Shown here piece by piece: positions 7,706-16,563 of a DNA stretch of 64,000 nt. Below the pieces are notes generated by a model. The model saw only the letters and a program-made list of their open reading frames with translations, searched no databases and had not been told where the DNA came from. Numbering within the stretch: position 1 is the stretch's first letter; each line of letters starts with the position of its first letter. Made by a program: the position numbers and the translations under genes. The DNA comes from Ralstonia sp. NFACC01. GTDB lineage: Bacteria; Pseudomonadota; Gammaproteobacteria; Burkholderiales; Burkholderiaceae. The stretch spans positions 1-64,000 of the forward strand of contig NZ_FOWV01000001.1 of assembly GCF_900115545.1 (NCBI RefSeq), in the 5' to 3' direction.

Positions 7706-10327
7706 GTGCATTCGAATACCAGCCGTTCGGGCAAGGACGCCAGCCGTCTGCGCAACGCCGCGCCACGTCTGGCAGGCGGGGTGGCGGCGCTCGCTGCCGC
7801 AGGCCTGTACTCGCCGGCGTTTGCCGAGGACCAGATCATTGCGGTGGCGTTGCCCACCGCCCAGGTTGTCGGCTCAACCCCGATCGACAGCATTGGCGTC
7901 CCGCTGTCGCAGTTCCCTGCCAATGCGCAGCGCATTAGCGCAAAGGATGCGCGCGAGCAACGCAGCTCGAATCTGGCGGACCTGCTGAACGACAACCTCG
8001 GCCAGGTCAGCATCAGCAATGGATCGGGCAATCCGTACCAGAACGACATCAACTACCGCGGGTTCCAGGTGTCTTCGCTGCTGGGCGTGCCCATTGGCGT
8101 ATCGGTCTACTTTGATGGCGTGCGGATGAACGAGCCCTTCGGCTCCATCGTGAACTGGGACCTCATTCCCATGAATGCGATGTCCAGCGTCAACATCCTG
8201 CCGGGCTCCAATCCGATGTTCGGCCTCAACACCTTGGGTGGCGCGCTTGTCGTCAACACCAAGAACGGAAAGGACAACGCCGGCACGTCGATCGAGGCGC
8301 TCGGCGGGTCGTTTGGCCGCCGGGCGCTGAGCTTCGAGACGGGCGTCGTCGACAAGGCCCACGGCACCGATTACTTCGTCGCCGGCAACATCGACCGGCA
8401 AGACGGCTTTCGCGACCACTCGGGTTCGAACGTCAAACAGCTTTATGGGAAAGCGCGGTGGCACGGCAACGACGGCGCTACTCAACTGGAGCTGTCGGCT
8501 GCGCTGGCAGATACCTCGCTGAGCGGCACGCAGTCGTTGCCGATGGACATGATGGCGAACCGCAGCGCGGCCTATACGTGGCCCGACACCATCTCAAACC
8601 GGATGGCGATGCTGAACCTGAAGGGCAGCCATTGGTTGAACGACACCAATCAACTGGCCGGCAGCTTTTACTACCGCAAGGCGAACCTGCACAACGTCAA
8701 CAGCAACGCGCAGCTGGACGACGGCTGCTTCAATGACGACGGTTCGTTGGCGACGACCACCGCAGGTGGCATCACCGGCTACAAATGCGCGAACAAGGCG
8801 CCGAACGGCACGGCAGTAAATGCCGTGACCGGCGCCAATGCGCTCGCGCTGGGCTACGGCCGCTGGACGAACGCCATCAACACGAGCGTCGTCGATTCCG
8901 CTACGCATGAAGACACGGTGGGCTCGTCCCTGCAGTGGTCGAATTTCAGCCAGCTGGCGGGGCACAACAATACGTTCACGGTTGGCGGTGCGTTCGACCA
9001 CTCGCGCATCACGTATGACCAGACGACTTATCTGGCACGGTTGATCAACTATCAGACGGTGGTGATCCCGAATCAAACGTACGGATTCACCGCCAACGGA
9101 TCGGCGCCGTCGGCGTCGAACCCGGCTTTGTTCACAGGCAGCAACGTGATCGGTGCGGTCAACCTGTCGTCCAACGTCAACAACTTCAGCGCGTACTTCA
9201 CCGATACGTTCAGCGTGACGGACAAGCTGAGCGTGACCGCATCCGGCAGCTTCAACTACACGACGCTCAACCAAGGCGGCGCCAACAATAGGTATCTGAA
9301 CGAAGACGGCGGTTACGCCTGGACGGACGATGTATCGGGCGTGTCGTACTACAACCCCGGCTACGCGAACGCCTACAGGTATTCGAACGCCGGATCGGGC
9401 GCCGCATCCGCCCCGAACGGGATCCCGGCAGGCGCAGTGGCCGGGCCGGAAACCAACAGTCTGGCCGGCTCGCATCACTATCACCGGTTCAATCCGGCAT
9501 TGGGATTCAACTACGACCTCGGGGCCGGGCAGGGCATCTTCGGCAGCTATAGCGAATCGATGCGCGCGCCGACATCGATCGAGCTGTCTTGCGCCGATCC
9601 AAACAGCCCGTGCTCGCTGCCGACCGGGTTCAACGGCGATCCAGACCTGAAAGCCGTGGTGGCCAAAACCGTCGAGTTCGGCGGTCGCGGAAAGCTGGGC
9701 AAGTCCACCTACTGGAGTGCGTCTGTCTATGACTCGCGCCTCAGCAATGACATCCAGTTCATCGCCACGTCAAACACGTACGGCTACTTCGCCAACGTCG
9801 GCAAGACGGAGCGGCGTGGCTTTGAGCTGGGCGCAAGCACGAAGATCGACAAGTGGTCGTTGTCGGCCAACTTTGGTTATGTCGATGCGATCTACAAGTC
9901 GGCATTCACCACGGCCAGCGGGCAGAACGTGGTCAGCGGCAACAAGATCCCCGGCATACCCGCGAAGACGCTCAAGCTTGGCGCGTCGTACACCTTCAGC
10001 CCGAACCTGTCGATGGGCGGGAACGTGATCCTGGTCAGCAAGCAGATCGCGCACGGTAACGAAAGCAATGCCGACCCGAACGGCCAGGTGGCCGGCTACG
10101 GCCTCGTCAATCTGAACCTGCACTACAAGCCGACAAGCAACCTCGAAATCTCGGCGTACATCAGCAACCTGTTCAACAAGCGCTATTCCACGTACGGCCT
10201 GTCGGGCATGCGGAGCATCTACACGCTGGCGACGCAGCAGTTCATGACGCCAGCGCCGCCACGCGCAATCTGGATTGGCCTGACGTATTCGTTTGGAGGC
10301 AAAGCCTCCAGTGCCGACAAGGACTGA
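7706..10327 (+). CDS. TonB-dependent outer-membrane receptor, 873 aa
   Basis: An active-uptake receptor with an N-terminal plug and a 22-stranded barrel. The plug blocks are visible: DLLNDNLGQVSISNGSG, NDINYRGFQVSSLLGVPIGV and FDGVRMNEPFGS, then NTLGGALVVNTKNGK. GTG at 7706 is chosen as start because AGGGAGAC precedes it and a signal peptide (ending YSPAFA) follows. A clear TonB box cannot be named, though AQVVGSTPI may serve. The C-terminus has a short polar tail after the last aromatic YSF. It lies between the aldehyde dehydrogenase and the PQQ-associated genes. A role in taking up a lanthanide chelate or PQQ is an inference from that position. Confidence 0.85.
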   Translation: MHSNTSRSGKDASRLRNAAPRLAGGVAALAAAGLYSPAFAEDQIIAVALPTAQVVGSTPIDSIGVPLSQFPANAQRISAKDAREQRSSNLADLLNDNLGQVSISNGSGNPYQNDINYRGFQVSSLLGVPIGVSVYFDGVRMNEPFGSIVNWDLIPMNAMSSVNILPGSNPMFGLNTLGGALVVNTKNGKDNAGTSIEALGGSFGRRALSFETGVVDKAHGTDYFVAGNIDRQDGFRDHSGSNVKQLYGKARWHGNDGATQLELSAALADTSLSGTQSLPMDMMANRSAAYTWPDTISNRMAMLNLKGSHWLNDTNQLAGSFYYRKANLHNVNSNAQLDDGCFNDDGSLATTTAGGITGYKCANKAPNGTAVNAVTGANALALGYGRWTNAINTSVVDSATHEDTVGSSLQWSNFSQLAGHNNTFTVGGAFDHSRITYDQTTYLARLINYQTVVIPNQTYGFTANGSAPSASNPALFTGSNVIGAVNLSSNVNNFSAYFTDTFSVTDKLSVTASGSFNYTTLNQGGANNRYLNEDGGYAWTDDVSGVSYYNPGYANAYRYSNAGSGAASAPNGIPAGAVAGPETNSLAGSHHYHRFNPALGFNYDLGAGQGIFGSYSESMRAPTSIELSCADPNSPCSLPTGFNGDPDLKAVVAKTVEFGGRGKLGKSTYWSASVYDSRLSNDIQFIATSNTYGYFANVGKTERRGFELGASTKIDKWSLSANFGYVDAIYKSAFTTASGQNVVSGNKIPGIPAKTLKLGASYTFSPNLSMGGNVILVSKQIAHGNESNADPNGQVAGYGLVNLNLHYKPTSNLEISAYISNLFNKRYSTYGLSGMRSIYTLATQQFMTPAPPRAIWIGLTYSFGGKASSADKD

Positions 10328-10348
10328 GCCCCCGTAGAAGAGACGATC

Positions 10349-11422
10349 ATGAATGCATTGACCTACTACATCCGGATTGCCACGTTGATCAGCGTGGGTT
10401 TGGTATCCACCCTCCAGGCGGTAGCAGAGGTGCCGGACCCCGTCGCCTATGTCACGAATCAAGGCGGCGGCGTGACCGTGCTGAATGCACGCACGCTCAA
10501 ACGGGTTGACGAGATTGCCGTGGGCAAGGACCCGCGCGGCCTTGCAGTCACCCCCGATGGCCGCTGGCTGCTGACGGCCAACCAGGGCAGCGCCGATGTG
10601 TCGGTGGTTGATACGGCCACACGCAAGGAGATCAAACGCATCGCAGTCGGCAGGAATGTGGAATTCATGCGCATCTCGCCCGACGGCCGCCGGGCATTCG
10701 TCACCTACGAGCCGTCGTCTGAAGGTGGGCCGCCGGCCAAGAACGACGGTGCCCGGAAAGGCGAGGAGGCCGAGAAGGACGAAGCCCCCGCCGAAGTCGC
10801 AATCATCGATCTCAGCCAGTGGGCCGTGGTTGGCCGCATCAAGGCCGCTCGCGAGACCGAAGCCATCGAGTTTTCACCGAGCGGCAAGCTGCTGCTGGTC
10901 GCAAACGAAGGGGACAACACGGTCGGTGTCTACGAGTTGTCCACACTCAAGCAGATCCGTCGTGTGGATGTTGCGCCGTTCGGCAATCGGCCGCGCGGCA
11001 TCAAGATCGCGCCGGATGGCAAGACCTATGTGGTGACGCTCGAAAACTCGAACAACCTGTTGTTGCTCGACCCCGCTTTCAAGCCGATCAAGACTGTGCC
11101 CACAGGGCAGGGACCGTACGGCATCGCGTTTGACCGCGACGGCCGATACCTCTGGGTGGCCGCCAGCCGCGCAGATCAGCTGCAGGTGTTCGATGCCCGC
11201 ACCTTCGCGCCGGTGGCCGCCATTCCGGTCGGCAAGCGTTGCTGGCATTTCAGCTTCATGCCCGGAGGGCAGAAGCTGCTGCTCGCCTGTGGCCGGTCGA
11301 ACAGTGTGCAGGTGATCGATGCGCAGAAGCGCGAGGTCGTCGATACGCTCCCGGGCTACAAGCTGCCCTGGGGTGTGGTGACCTATCCAACCTCGGTGGG
11401 CAGTCTTGATGCGCCGCGCTGA
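10349..11422 (+). CDS. PQQ-dependent catabolism-associated beta-propeller protein, 357 aa
   Basis: A periplasmic seven-bladed YVTN/YncE-type propeller with a signal peptide ending near residue 27 (LQAVAEV). Repeats of the form YVTNQ-GGVTVLNA, LAVTPDGRWLLTAN and IKIAPDGKTYVV recur through the protein. A charged insert (residues about 128-147, rich in Glu, Lys and Asp) interrupts one blade. Proteins of this family accompany PQQ alcohol dehydrogenases, but their function is not known. It starts 21 bp after the receptor and overlaps the cytochrome b561 gene by 14 bp, so the three are probably co-transcribed. Confidence 0.8.
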   Translation: MNALTYYIRIATLISVGLVSTLQAVAEVPDPVAYVTNQGGGVTVLNARTLKRVDEIAVGKDPRGLAVTPDGRWLLTANQGSADVSVVDTATRKEIKRIAVGRNVEFMRISPDGRRAFVTYEPSSEGGPPAKNDGARKGEEAEKDEAPAEVAIIDLSQWAVVGRIKAARETEAIEFSPSGKLLLVANEGDNTVGVYELSTLKQIRRVDVAPFGNRPRGIKIAPDGKTYVVTLENSNNLLLLDPAFKPIKTVPTGQGPYGIAFDRDGRYLWVAASRADQLQVFDARTFAPVAAIPVGKRCWHFSFMPGGQKLLLACGRSNSVQVIDAQKREVVDTLPGYKLPWGVVTYPTSVGSLDAPR

Positions 11423-11984
11423 TCGCTCCTCCGTCGCACCCGCGCCGGCCTACGCGGGCCTGCCGATCGCTTTGCATTGGGTCAGCGCCTTGCTGCTATG
11501 CGGGCTGTTTGGGCTGGGCTACTACATGACGGGTCTGGCCAAGGGCGTGCCCGGCAAGGCTGCCTGGGTGAATCTGCATAAATCGCTCGGCCTGACGGCG
11601 GCGCTGGTGATTGCGTGGCGCGTGGCCGTGCGCATACGCCGTGCTGCGCCCCCGTCAATTCCGGGGCTGCATTGCTGGGAGGCGGAGCTTGCGCGCATCA
11701 CCCACCGCCTGCTCTACATGTGCATGGTCGTCATGCCGCTGTCGGGCTACCTCGGGTCTTCTTTCAATCAATACGGAACGCGCTTCTGGGGCGTGCCATT
11801 GCCCCGCTGGGGTTGGGTCGACAGCGCACTGCAGCACATGTTCTACACGGTTCACAGCACGACGGCCGACCTGCTGCTCTGCCTGGTTGCCTTCCACGTT
11901 GCCGGGGTGATCAAGCACCAATGGCTCGACGCACAGCGGTGCGTGCAGCGCATGTTGCCGGGCGGGCGCTCGCGGGCGCTGTAA
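11409..11984 (+). CDS. Cytochrome b561 family protein, 191 aa
   Basis: A four-helix inner-membrane di-heme cytochrome, likely to pass electrons between quinones and periplasmic carriers. His residues expected to bind heme appear in IALHWVSALL, NLHKSLGL and TVHSTTADLLLCLVAFHVAG. The hydrophobic segments lie at about residues 18-40, 52-72, 97-115 and 145-170. ATG at 11409 lies inside the end of the beta-propeller gene, implying coupling. In this context it may connect the PQQ dehydrogenase cytochromes to the quinone pool. Confidence 0.85.
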   Translation: MRRADRSSVAPAPAYAGLPIALHWVSALLLCGLFGLGYYMTGLAKGVPGKAAWVNLHKSLGLTAALVIAWRVAVRIRRAAPPSIPGLHCWEAELARITHRLLYMCMVVMPLSGYLGSSFNQYGTRFWGVPLPRWGWVDSALQHMFYTVHSTTADLLLCLVAFHVAGVIKHQWLDAQRCVQRMLPGGRSRAL

Positions 11985-12027
11985 GCCGCGGTCGTCGCGT
12001 GCTGCGTTCATTGCCCTGCTCCATTTC

Positions 12028-12069
12028 GCAACAGAACACACGATGTGTTGCGGTATGGCACGCAACACC
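12028..12069. promoter_or_regulatory. Three CGCAACA/TGTTGCG half-sites upstream of the dehydrogenase
   Basis: CGCAACA lies at 12028-12034, TGTTGCG at 12047-12053 and CGCAACA at 12062-12068. The last two form an inverted repeat with 8-bp arms (GTGTTGCG and CGCAACAC) and an 8-bp spacer. The group lies 45-90 bp before the candidate sigma-54 promoter, where an enhancer for the AcoR-like activator would be expected. This is the richest copy of the motif in the window. Confidence 0.65.
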
Positions 12070-12114
12070 GCACTGCAAGCTGGTTGAAACCGCGATTTCC
12101 CGGTGTTTTTTGAT

Positions 12115-12130
12115 GGCACGGGATTTGCCC
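12115..12130 (+). promoter_or_regulatory. Near-consensus sigma-54 promoter of the dehydrogenase gene
   Basis: TGGCACGGATTTGCCC has a perfect -24 block and a TTGC -12 block, but only 9 bases separate GG and GC where 10 are normal. Loss of one base usually harms sigma-54 promoters, so this is either a weak or unusual promoter or a chance match. Confidence 0.45.
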
Positions 12131-12142
12131 TGAGTCCGACCG

Positions 12143-12156
12143 GTGTGACATCACAC
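12143..12156. promoter_or_regulatory. GTGTGA-CA-TCACAC palindrome in dehydrogenase leader
   Basis: Perfect 6-bp arms are separated by two bases, between the promoter candidate and the ribosome-binding site. It could be an operator for a second regulator or an RNA hairpin. The regulator is unknown. Confidence 0.35.
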
Positions 12157-12196
12157 TGCCGGACCTGGACCATAAATAGAGGTAGAGGAGACAAGA

Positions 12197-13951
12197 ATGA
12201 GGACACTACGAGTGATTGCACTTGCAGCTGCCATGGCGGCTGCAAGCGTTGCCGTGCACGCGGCAACGCCCCCCGTTACCGATGCCATGATCGAGAACGA
12301 CGCGAAATCGTCGAACGACGTGCTGACCTGGGGCATGGGTACGCAAGGGCAGCGCTTCTCGACACTCACCAAGATCAACACAAAAAATGTCGGCCAGCTC
12401 GTGCCGGCATGGTCGTTCTCGTTTGGTGGTGAGAAGCAGCGCGGGCAGGAAGCCCAGCCGCTGATCTACAACGGCAAGATGTTCGTCACGGCGTCGTACT
12501 CGCGCATCTACGCGATCGACCTGAAGACCGGCAAGAAGCTGTGGAAGTACGAGCAGCGTTTGCCGGAAGGCATCATGCCTTGCTGCGACGTCGTCAACCG
12601 TGGTGCCGCGCTGTACGACAATCTCGTCATCTTCTCTACGCTGGATGCGCAACTGATCGCGCTCAATCAGGACACCGGCAAGATCGTCTGGAAAGAGAAG
12701 ATCGAAGACTACGCCGCCGGCTACTCGACGACCGCCGCACCGCTGATCGTGAAGGGCATGGTGCTGACGGGCGTGTCGGGTGGCGAGTTTGGCGTGGTAG
12801 GTCGCGTGGAAGCGCGCGACGCCAAGACCGGCCAGTTGATCTGGTCGCGTCCGACCGTCGAAGGCCACATGGGCTACAAGTACGACAAGGACGGCAACAA
12901 GACCGAGAATGGCATGACAGGCACGCTCAACGCGAGCTGGCCTGGCGAGACGTGGAAGACCGGTGGCGCATCGACGTGGCTGGGCGGCACGTATGACGCG
13001 CAGACCAACCTCGTCTACTTCGGCACCGGCAACCCGGGGCCGTGGAACAGCCACCTGCGCAAGGGCGACAACCTGTATTCATCGTCGACGCTGGCCATCA
13101 ACCCGGACACCGGCAAGATCGTCTGGCACTACCAGAACACCCCCAACGACGGCTGGGATTTCGACGGCGTGAACGAGTTCGTGACGTTCGATATGGACGG
13201 CAAGCGCGTCGGCGGCAAGGCCGATCGCAACGGCTTCTTCTATGTGAACGACGCCAAGACCGGCAAGCTGCTCAACGCGTTCCCGTTCGTGAAGGTCAAC
13301 TGGGCCACCAGCATCGACCTCAAGACCGGCCGCCCGAACTACGCACCGGACCACCGCCCAGGCGATCCGTCGCAGGCCACGGGTGAAGAGAAGAAGGGCA
13401 AGGCCGTGTTTGCCGAGCCCGGCTTCCTGGGCGGCAAGAACCAGATGCCGATGGCATACAGCCCGCAAACCGGCCTGTTCTACGTGCCCGCCAACGAGTG
13501 GGGCATGGACATCTGGAACGAGCCCGTCAGCTACAAGAAGGGCGCGGCCTACCTGGGTGCCGGCTTCACCATCAAGCCACTCAATGAGGATTACATCGGC
13601 GCACTGCGCGCGATCAACCCGAAGACCGGCAAGATCGAATGGCAGATCAAGAACAACGCGCCGCTGTGGGGTGGTGTGATGACGACTGCCGGCGGCCTGG
13701 TGTTCTGGGGCACGCCCGAGGGCTACCTGAAGGCGGCTGATGCCAAGACCGGCAAGGAGCTTTGGGAATTCCAGACCGGCAGCGGCATCGTTGCGCCCCC
13801 CGTCACCTGGGAAGACAACGGCGAGCAATTCGTGGCCGTGGTGTCGGGCTGGGGTGGTGCAGTGCCGCTGTGGGGCGGTGAAGTGGCCAAGCGCGTGAAC
13901 TTCCTGGAGCAGGGCGGTTCGGTTTGGGTGTTCAAGCTGCACAAGAACTGA
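12197..13951 (+). CDS. PQQ-dependent alcohol dehydrogenase, lanthanide type predicted, 584 aa
   Basis: A periplasmic eight-bladed quinoprotein that oxidises primary alcohols (ethanol or 2-phenylethanol-like substrates) to aldehydes and reduces cytochrome c. The signal peptide ends SVAVHA (residue 22). The adjacent Cys129-Cys130 pair sits in MPCCD. Metal ligands are Glu197 (GGEFG), Asn279 (GTGNPGPWN) and catalytic Asp321. Asp323 follows two residues later in WDFDG. Calcium enzymes (ExaA, PedE, MxaF) have Ser or Ala there, whereas lanthanide enzymes (XoxF, PedH) have Asp. A GAGGAG site precedes the ATG. Length fits the ExaA/PedH group; no C-terminal heme domain is present. Confidence 0.9.
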   Translation: MRTLRVIALAAAMAAASVAVHAATPPVTDAMIENDAKSSNDVLTWGMGTQGQRFSTLTKINTKNVGQLVPAWSFSFGGEKQRGQEAQPLIYNGKMFVTASYSRIYAIDLKTGKKLWKYEQRLPEGIMPCCDVVNRGAALYDNLVIFSTLDAQLIALNQDTGKIVWKEKIEDYAAGYSTTAAPLIVKGMVLTGVSGGEFGVVGRVEARDAKTGQLIWSRPTVEGHMGYKYDKDGNKTENGMTGTLNASWPGETWKTGGASTWLGGTYDAQTNLVYFGTGNPGPWNSHLRKGDNLYSSSTLAINPDTGKIVWHYQNTPNDGWDFDGVNEFVTFDMDGKRVGGKADRNGFFYVNDAKTGKLLNAFPFVKVNWATSIDLKTGRPNYAPDHRPGDPSQATGEEKKGKAVFAEPGFLGGKNQMPMAYSPQTGLFYVPANEWGMDIWNEPVSYKKGAAYLGAGFTIKPLNEDYIGALRAINPKTGKIEWQIKNNAPLWGGVMTTAGGLVFWGTPEGYLKAADAKTGKELWEFQTGSGIVAPPVTWEDNGEQFVAVVSGWGGAVPLWGGEVAKRVNFLEQGGSVWVFKLHKN

Positions 13952-14028
13952 CGTGCTGAGTTGAGCGCTGTGCGCCCTGTGTGGCGCGCAGCCTCTCGCA
14001 CAGCTTCATGGAGTTTCAGATCGTGATC

Positions 14029-14355
14029 ATGCGTAATGGAGTGTTTTCGTTGCTGGCGGTAGCGTGCGCAGCAATTGGCGCGGCACCCGCCCACGCCGCC
14101 CCTGACATGCAGGCCCTGGCCGACAGGAGCGGCTGTTTCTCGTGCCACAGCATGCATGCCAAGATCGTTGGCCCAGCCTTTGCCGACGTGGCCGCGAAGT
14201 ACAAGGGCGATGCTGATGCGCCGACCAGACTGGCGCAGAAGGTACGAGACGGCGGCAAGGGCACGTGGGGCCGCATTCCAATGCCTCCGCATCCCAACCT
14301 CAAGGAAGACGAGGCGAAGCAATTGGTGGCCTGGGTGCTAAGTTCGGGCTCGTAA
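14029..14355 (+). CDS. Small class I cytochrome c, 108 aa
   Basis: A periplasmic c551/c552-like electron carrier. A signal peptide ending PAHA is followed by one heme motif CFSCH, and a Met ligand is likely in PMPPH near residue 85. It lies about 80 bp after the dehydrogenase gene and can accept its electrons. GGAG at 14010-14013 fits a GTG start at 14023 better than the ATG at 14029; both give the same mature protein. A terminator follows. Confidence 0.85.
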   Translation: MRNGVFSLLAVACAAIGAAPAHAAPDMQALADRSGCFSCHSMHAKIVGPAFADVAAKYKGDADAPTRLAQKVRDGGKGTWGRIPMPPHPNLKEDEAKQLVAWVLSSGS

Positions 14356-14380
14356 GTCTCTACGTTGCTTGCAAGGGAGG

Positions 14381-14412
14381 AGGGCCGGCATTGTCCGGCC
14401 CTTTCTTTTCTT
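14381..14412 (+). terminator. Terminator after the dehydrogenase-cytochrome pair
   Basis: AGGGCCGG (14381-14388) pairs with CCGGCCCT (14395-14402), followed by a T-rich tail. It separates this operon from the convergent pqq operon. Confidence 0.85.
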
Positions 14413-14425
14413 CTATGACCGCGCT

Positions 14426-15628
14426 TTACGGCTGTGTGAGCCGGCGTGAATTGGCATCGGTCCGGAACATGATCGGCACTTCACCGGTACGGGTGTCCCG
14501 CATCTGCCCGAAGCCGTTCATCGCAGCCATCCGGCCTTGCAGCACCACCTTCTGCAGCGCGCCGTGATCTGCAGACTTTCCGCACACCGGGTCGGTGCGC
14601 GTCGCATCGCCCGTCAGCAGATACGCCTGACAGCGGCAGCCGCCCGCATCGTCCTCGCGCGATTCGCATGACTGGCACGGCTCCGGCATCCAGTGCGTGC
14701 CGCGAAAGCGCTGAAAGGCGTCGCTGCTTCGCCAGATGTCGCGCAGCGGCTGGCTGAGCACATTGGGCAGCTCCAGCCCCGGCAACATGCGCGCGGAATG
14801 GCAGGGCAGCGCAACGCCATCCGGCGCAATGCCCAGGAATGTTGTGCCCCAGCCGTTCATGCACTTCTTCGGGCGCTGCTCGAAGTAATCCGGCACGACG
14901 TAAAGCAATTGGCATTGGTTGCCAATGCGGGTCCGGTAGTCGTTTACGACGGCCTCGGCGTCGCGCAGTTGCTCCAGGGTGGGCATCAGCGCGAGGCGGT
15001 TCTCCCATGCCCAGCCGTAGTACTGCGTGTTGGCAAGTTCCAGGTACTCGGCGCCGATCTCCAGCGCCATGTCGATGATGGCGCCCACGTGCGGCAGGTT
15101 ATGCCGGTGCATCACGCAGTTCATCACCATCGGATAACCATGAGCCTTGATGAGATCGGCCACGCGGCGCTTCAGATCGAAGGTGCGCGTGCTCGACAGA
15201 AAGTCGTTCATCTCGCGCGTGGAGTCCTGGAACGACAACTGAATATGGTCGAGCCCCGCAGCGCGCAATGCACCAAGACGCGCGTCGGTCAAGCCCACCC
15301 CGGACGTCACAAGATTCACGTAGAACCCGAGCCCATGCGCATGCGCCACCAGCGTTTCGAGATCCTTGCGCAATAGCGGCTCGCCGCCCGACAGGCCAAG
15401 CTGCACCGCGCCCAGCGCGCGCGCCTGAGTGAATACGTCGCACCACTGCTCCGTGGTGAGTTCCTGATCGTGCCGTGTGTAGTCGACCGGGTTGGAGCAG
15501 AAGGCGCAATGCAGCGGGCAACGGTAGGTCAGCTCGGCCAGCAGCCAGAGCGGCGGACCAGGCATCGGCGCAGCTGCCGGCGCCAGCAGCGATTCGGCTT
15601 CAAACGAGCCAGCCGCGTTCAAATGCAT
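14426..15628 (-). CDS. pqqE: PQQ biosynthesis radical SAM protein PqqE
   Basis: Forms the Glu-Tyr carbon-carbon cross-link in PqqA, working with the chaperone PqqD. The radical SAM motif CPLHCAFC is near the N-terminus, after the diagnostic LWLLAELTYR. A Cys-rich SPASM domain occupies the C-terminal third (Cys in KKCMNGW, LPCHSAR, EPCQSCESR, GGCRCQ and DPVCGK). The start at 15628 gives 400 aa and overlaps pqqD by 29 bp. Alternative in-frame starts at 15691 or further inside the N-terminal extension are possible. It is the last gene of pqqABCDE. Confidence 0.93.
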   Translation of the reverse strand: MHLNAAGSFEAESLLAPAAAPMPGPPLWLLAELTYRCPLHCAFCSNPVDYTRHDQELTTEQWCDVFTQARALGAVQLGLSGGEPLLRKDLETLVAHAHGLGFYVNLVTSGVGLTDARLGALRAAGLDHIQLSFQDSTREMNDFLSSTRTFDLKRRVADLIKAHGYPMVMNCVMHRHNLPHVGAIIDMALEIGAEYLELANTQYYGWAWENRLALMPTLEQLRDAEAVVNDYRTRIGNQCQLLYVVPDYFEQRPKKCMNGWGTTFLGIAPDGVALPCHSARMLPGLELPNVLSQPLRDIWRSSDAFQRFRGTHWMPEPCQSCESREDDAGGCRCQAYLLTGDATRTDPVCGKSADHGALQKVVLQGRMAAMNGFGQMRDTRTGEVPIMFRTDANSRRLTQP

Positions 15629-15872
15629 GTTTGACAAAGGCGTGGACCTCCGGAGCGATGCCCTGCACGCCAAAGGCGGATTGCAGGTCATCGATCAGCA
15701 TGTCGAGGGTATGGGCGCCGTCGCAGCGCTGCAGGATTGCGGCCGCGCTGTCATTGAGCGTGACCATGCCCTCGGGGTACAGCAGCACCCAGCTCTGCTG
15801 CATGTCTTCCCATTGCAGCCGGAAGGTCCGGTGCAGCATGGGGTGGGCTGGATCAGGCAAGGGAGGGCTCAT
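15600..15872 (-). CDS. pqqD: PQQ biosynthesis peptide chaperone PqqD
   Basis: A 90-residue RRE-fold protein that binds PqqA and presents it to PqqE. The family pattern is present: [20 protein letters not shown] followed by the CDG and FV helix. Its length fits stand-alone PqqD. The ATG at 15872 overlaps the end of pqqC by 20 bp, and its own stop lies inside pqqE. Confidence 0.93.
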   Translation of the reverse strand: MSPPLPDPAHPMLHRTFRLQWEDMQQSWVLLYPEGMVTLNDSAAAILQRCDGAHTLDMLIDDLQSAFGVQGIAPEVHAFVKHAFERGWLV

Positions 15873-16563
15873 GTGCGTGGGCCTGTTGGATGGCATCGAG
15901 CATCGACCAGAGGATGTCGAGCTTGAACTGCAGGATGTCCAACGCACGCTGTTGCTGCTCGGGCGTGCGGAAGTAGTCGAGGGTCACGCGCAGGCCGTGC
16001 TCGACGTCGCGCGAGGCCAGCGGAATGCGCGAGCGGAAGTACGCCAGCCCTTCTGGCTGCACCCACGGATAGTGATCGGGCCAGCCGGCCAGCCGCTCCT
16101 TGTGGATGTCCGGCGCGAACATCTCCGTGAGCGAGGAGCACACCGCCTCCTGCCACGGCGCACGGCGCGCAAAGTTCACATACGCATCCACCGCAAAGCG
16201 CACGCCCGGCAGCAGATACCGGTGAGACCACAGTGTGTCGCGCGTCAGCCCCACGGCTTCGCCCAGCCGCACCCAGCTTTCGATGCCGCCAGGGCGTGTC
16301 TCGTCACCGTCGTGATCATGAATGCGGACGATCCACTCGCGTCGCGTTGCGCGGTCAGGGCAGTTGGACAGGATGGCCGCATCCTTGAGCGGGATGTTGA
16401 CCTGGTAGTAGAAACGGTTCGCAACCCACGTGCGGATTTCCTCCGGCGTGCATTCGCCGGCGCGCATGCGCAGGTTGAACGGATGATGGATGTGATAGCC
16501 CGCCTGCTTCGCGCGCAACCGCGCTTCGAAGTCTTCGGCCGTCCACGCAACAGGATGTGTCAT
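15853..16563 (-). CDS. pqqC: Pyrroloquinoline-quinone synthase PqqC
   Basis: Catalyses the last step of PQQ formation, ring closure and an eight-electron oxidation by O2 without a metal or cofactor. The 236-aa length and conserved blocks ([44 protein letters not shown]) are typical. The ATG overlaps the pqqB stop by 4 bp. Confidence 0.95.
   Translation of the reverse strand: MTHPVAWTAEDFEARLRAKQAGYHIHHPFNLRMRAGECTPEEIRTWVANRFYYQVNIPLKDAAILSNCPDRATRREWIVRIHDHDGDETRPGGIESWVRLGEAVGLTRDTLWSHRYLLPGVRFAVDAYVNFARRAPWQEAVCSSLTEMFAPDIHKERLAGWPDHYPWVQPEGLAYFRSRIPLASRDVEHGLRVTLDYFRTPEQQQRALDILQFKLDILWSMLDAIQQAHAHEPSLA

Noticed and set aside
12206-13054. Long frame opposite the PQQ dehydrogenase
   Set aside because: Low-complexity translation rich in Arg, Val and His, typical of antisense in GC-rich DNA; no start signals.
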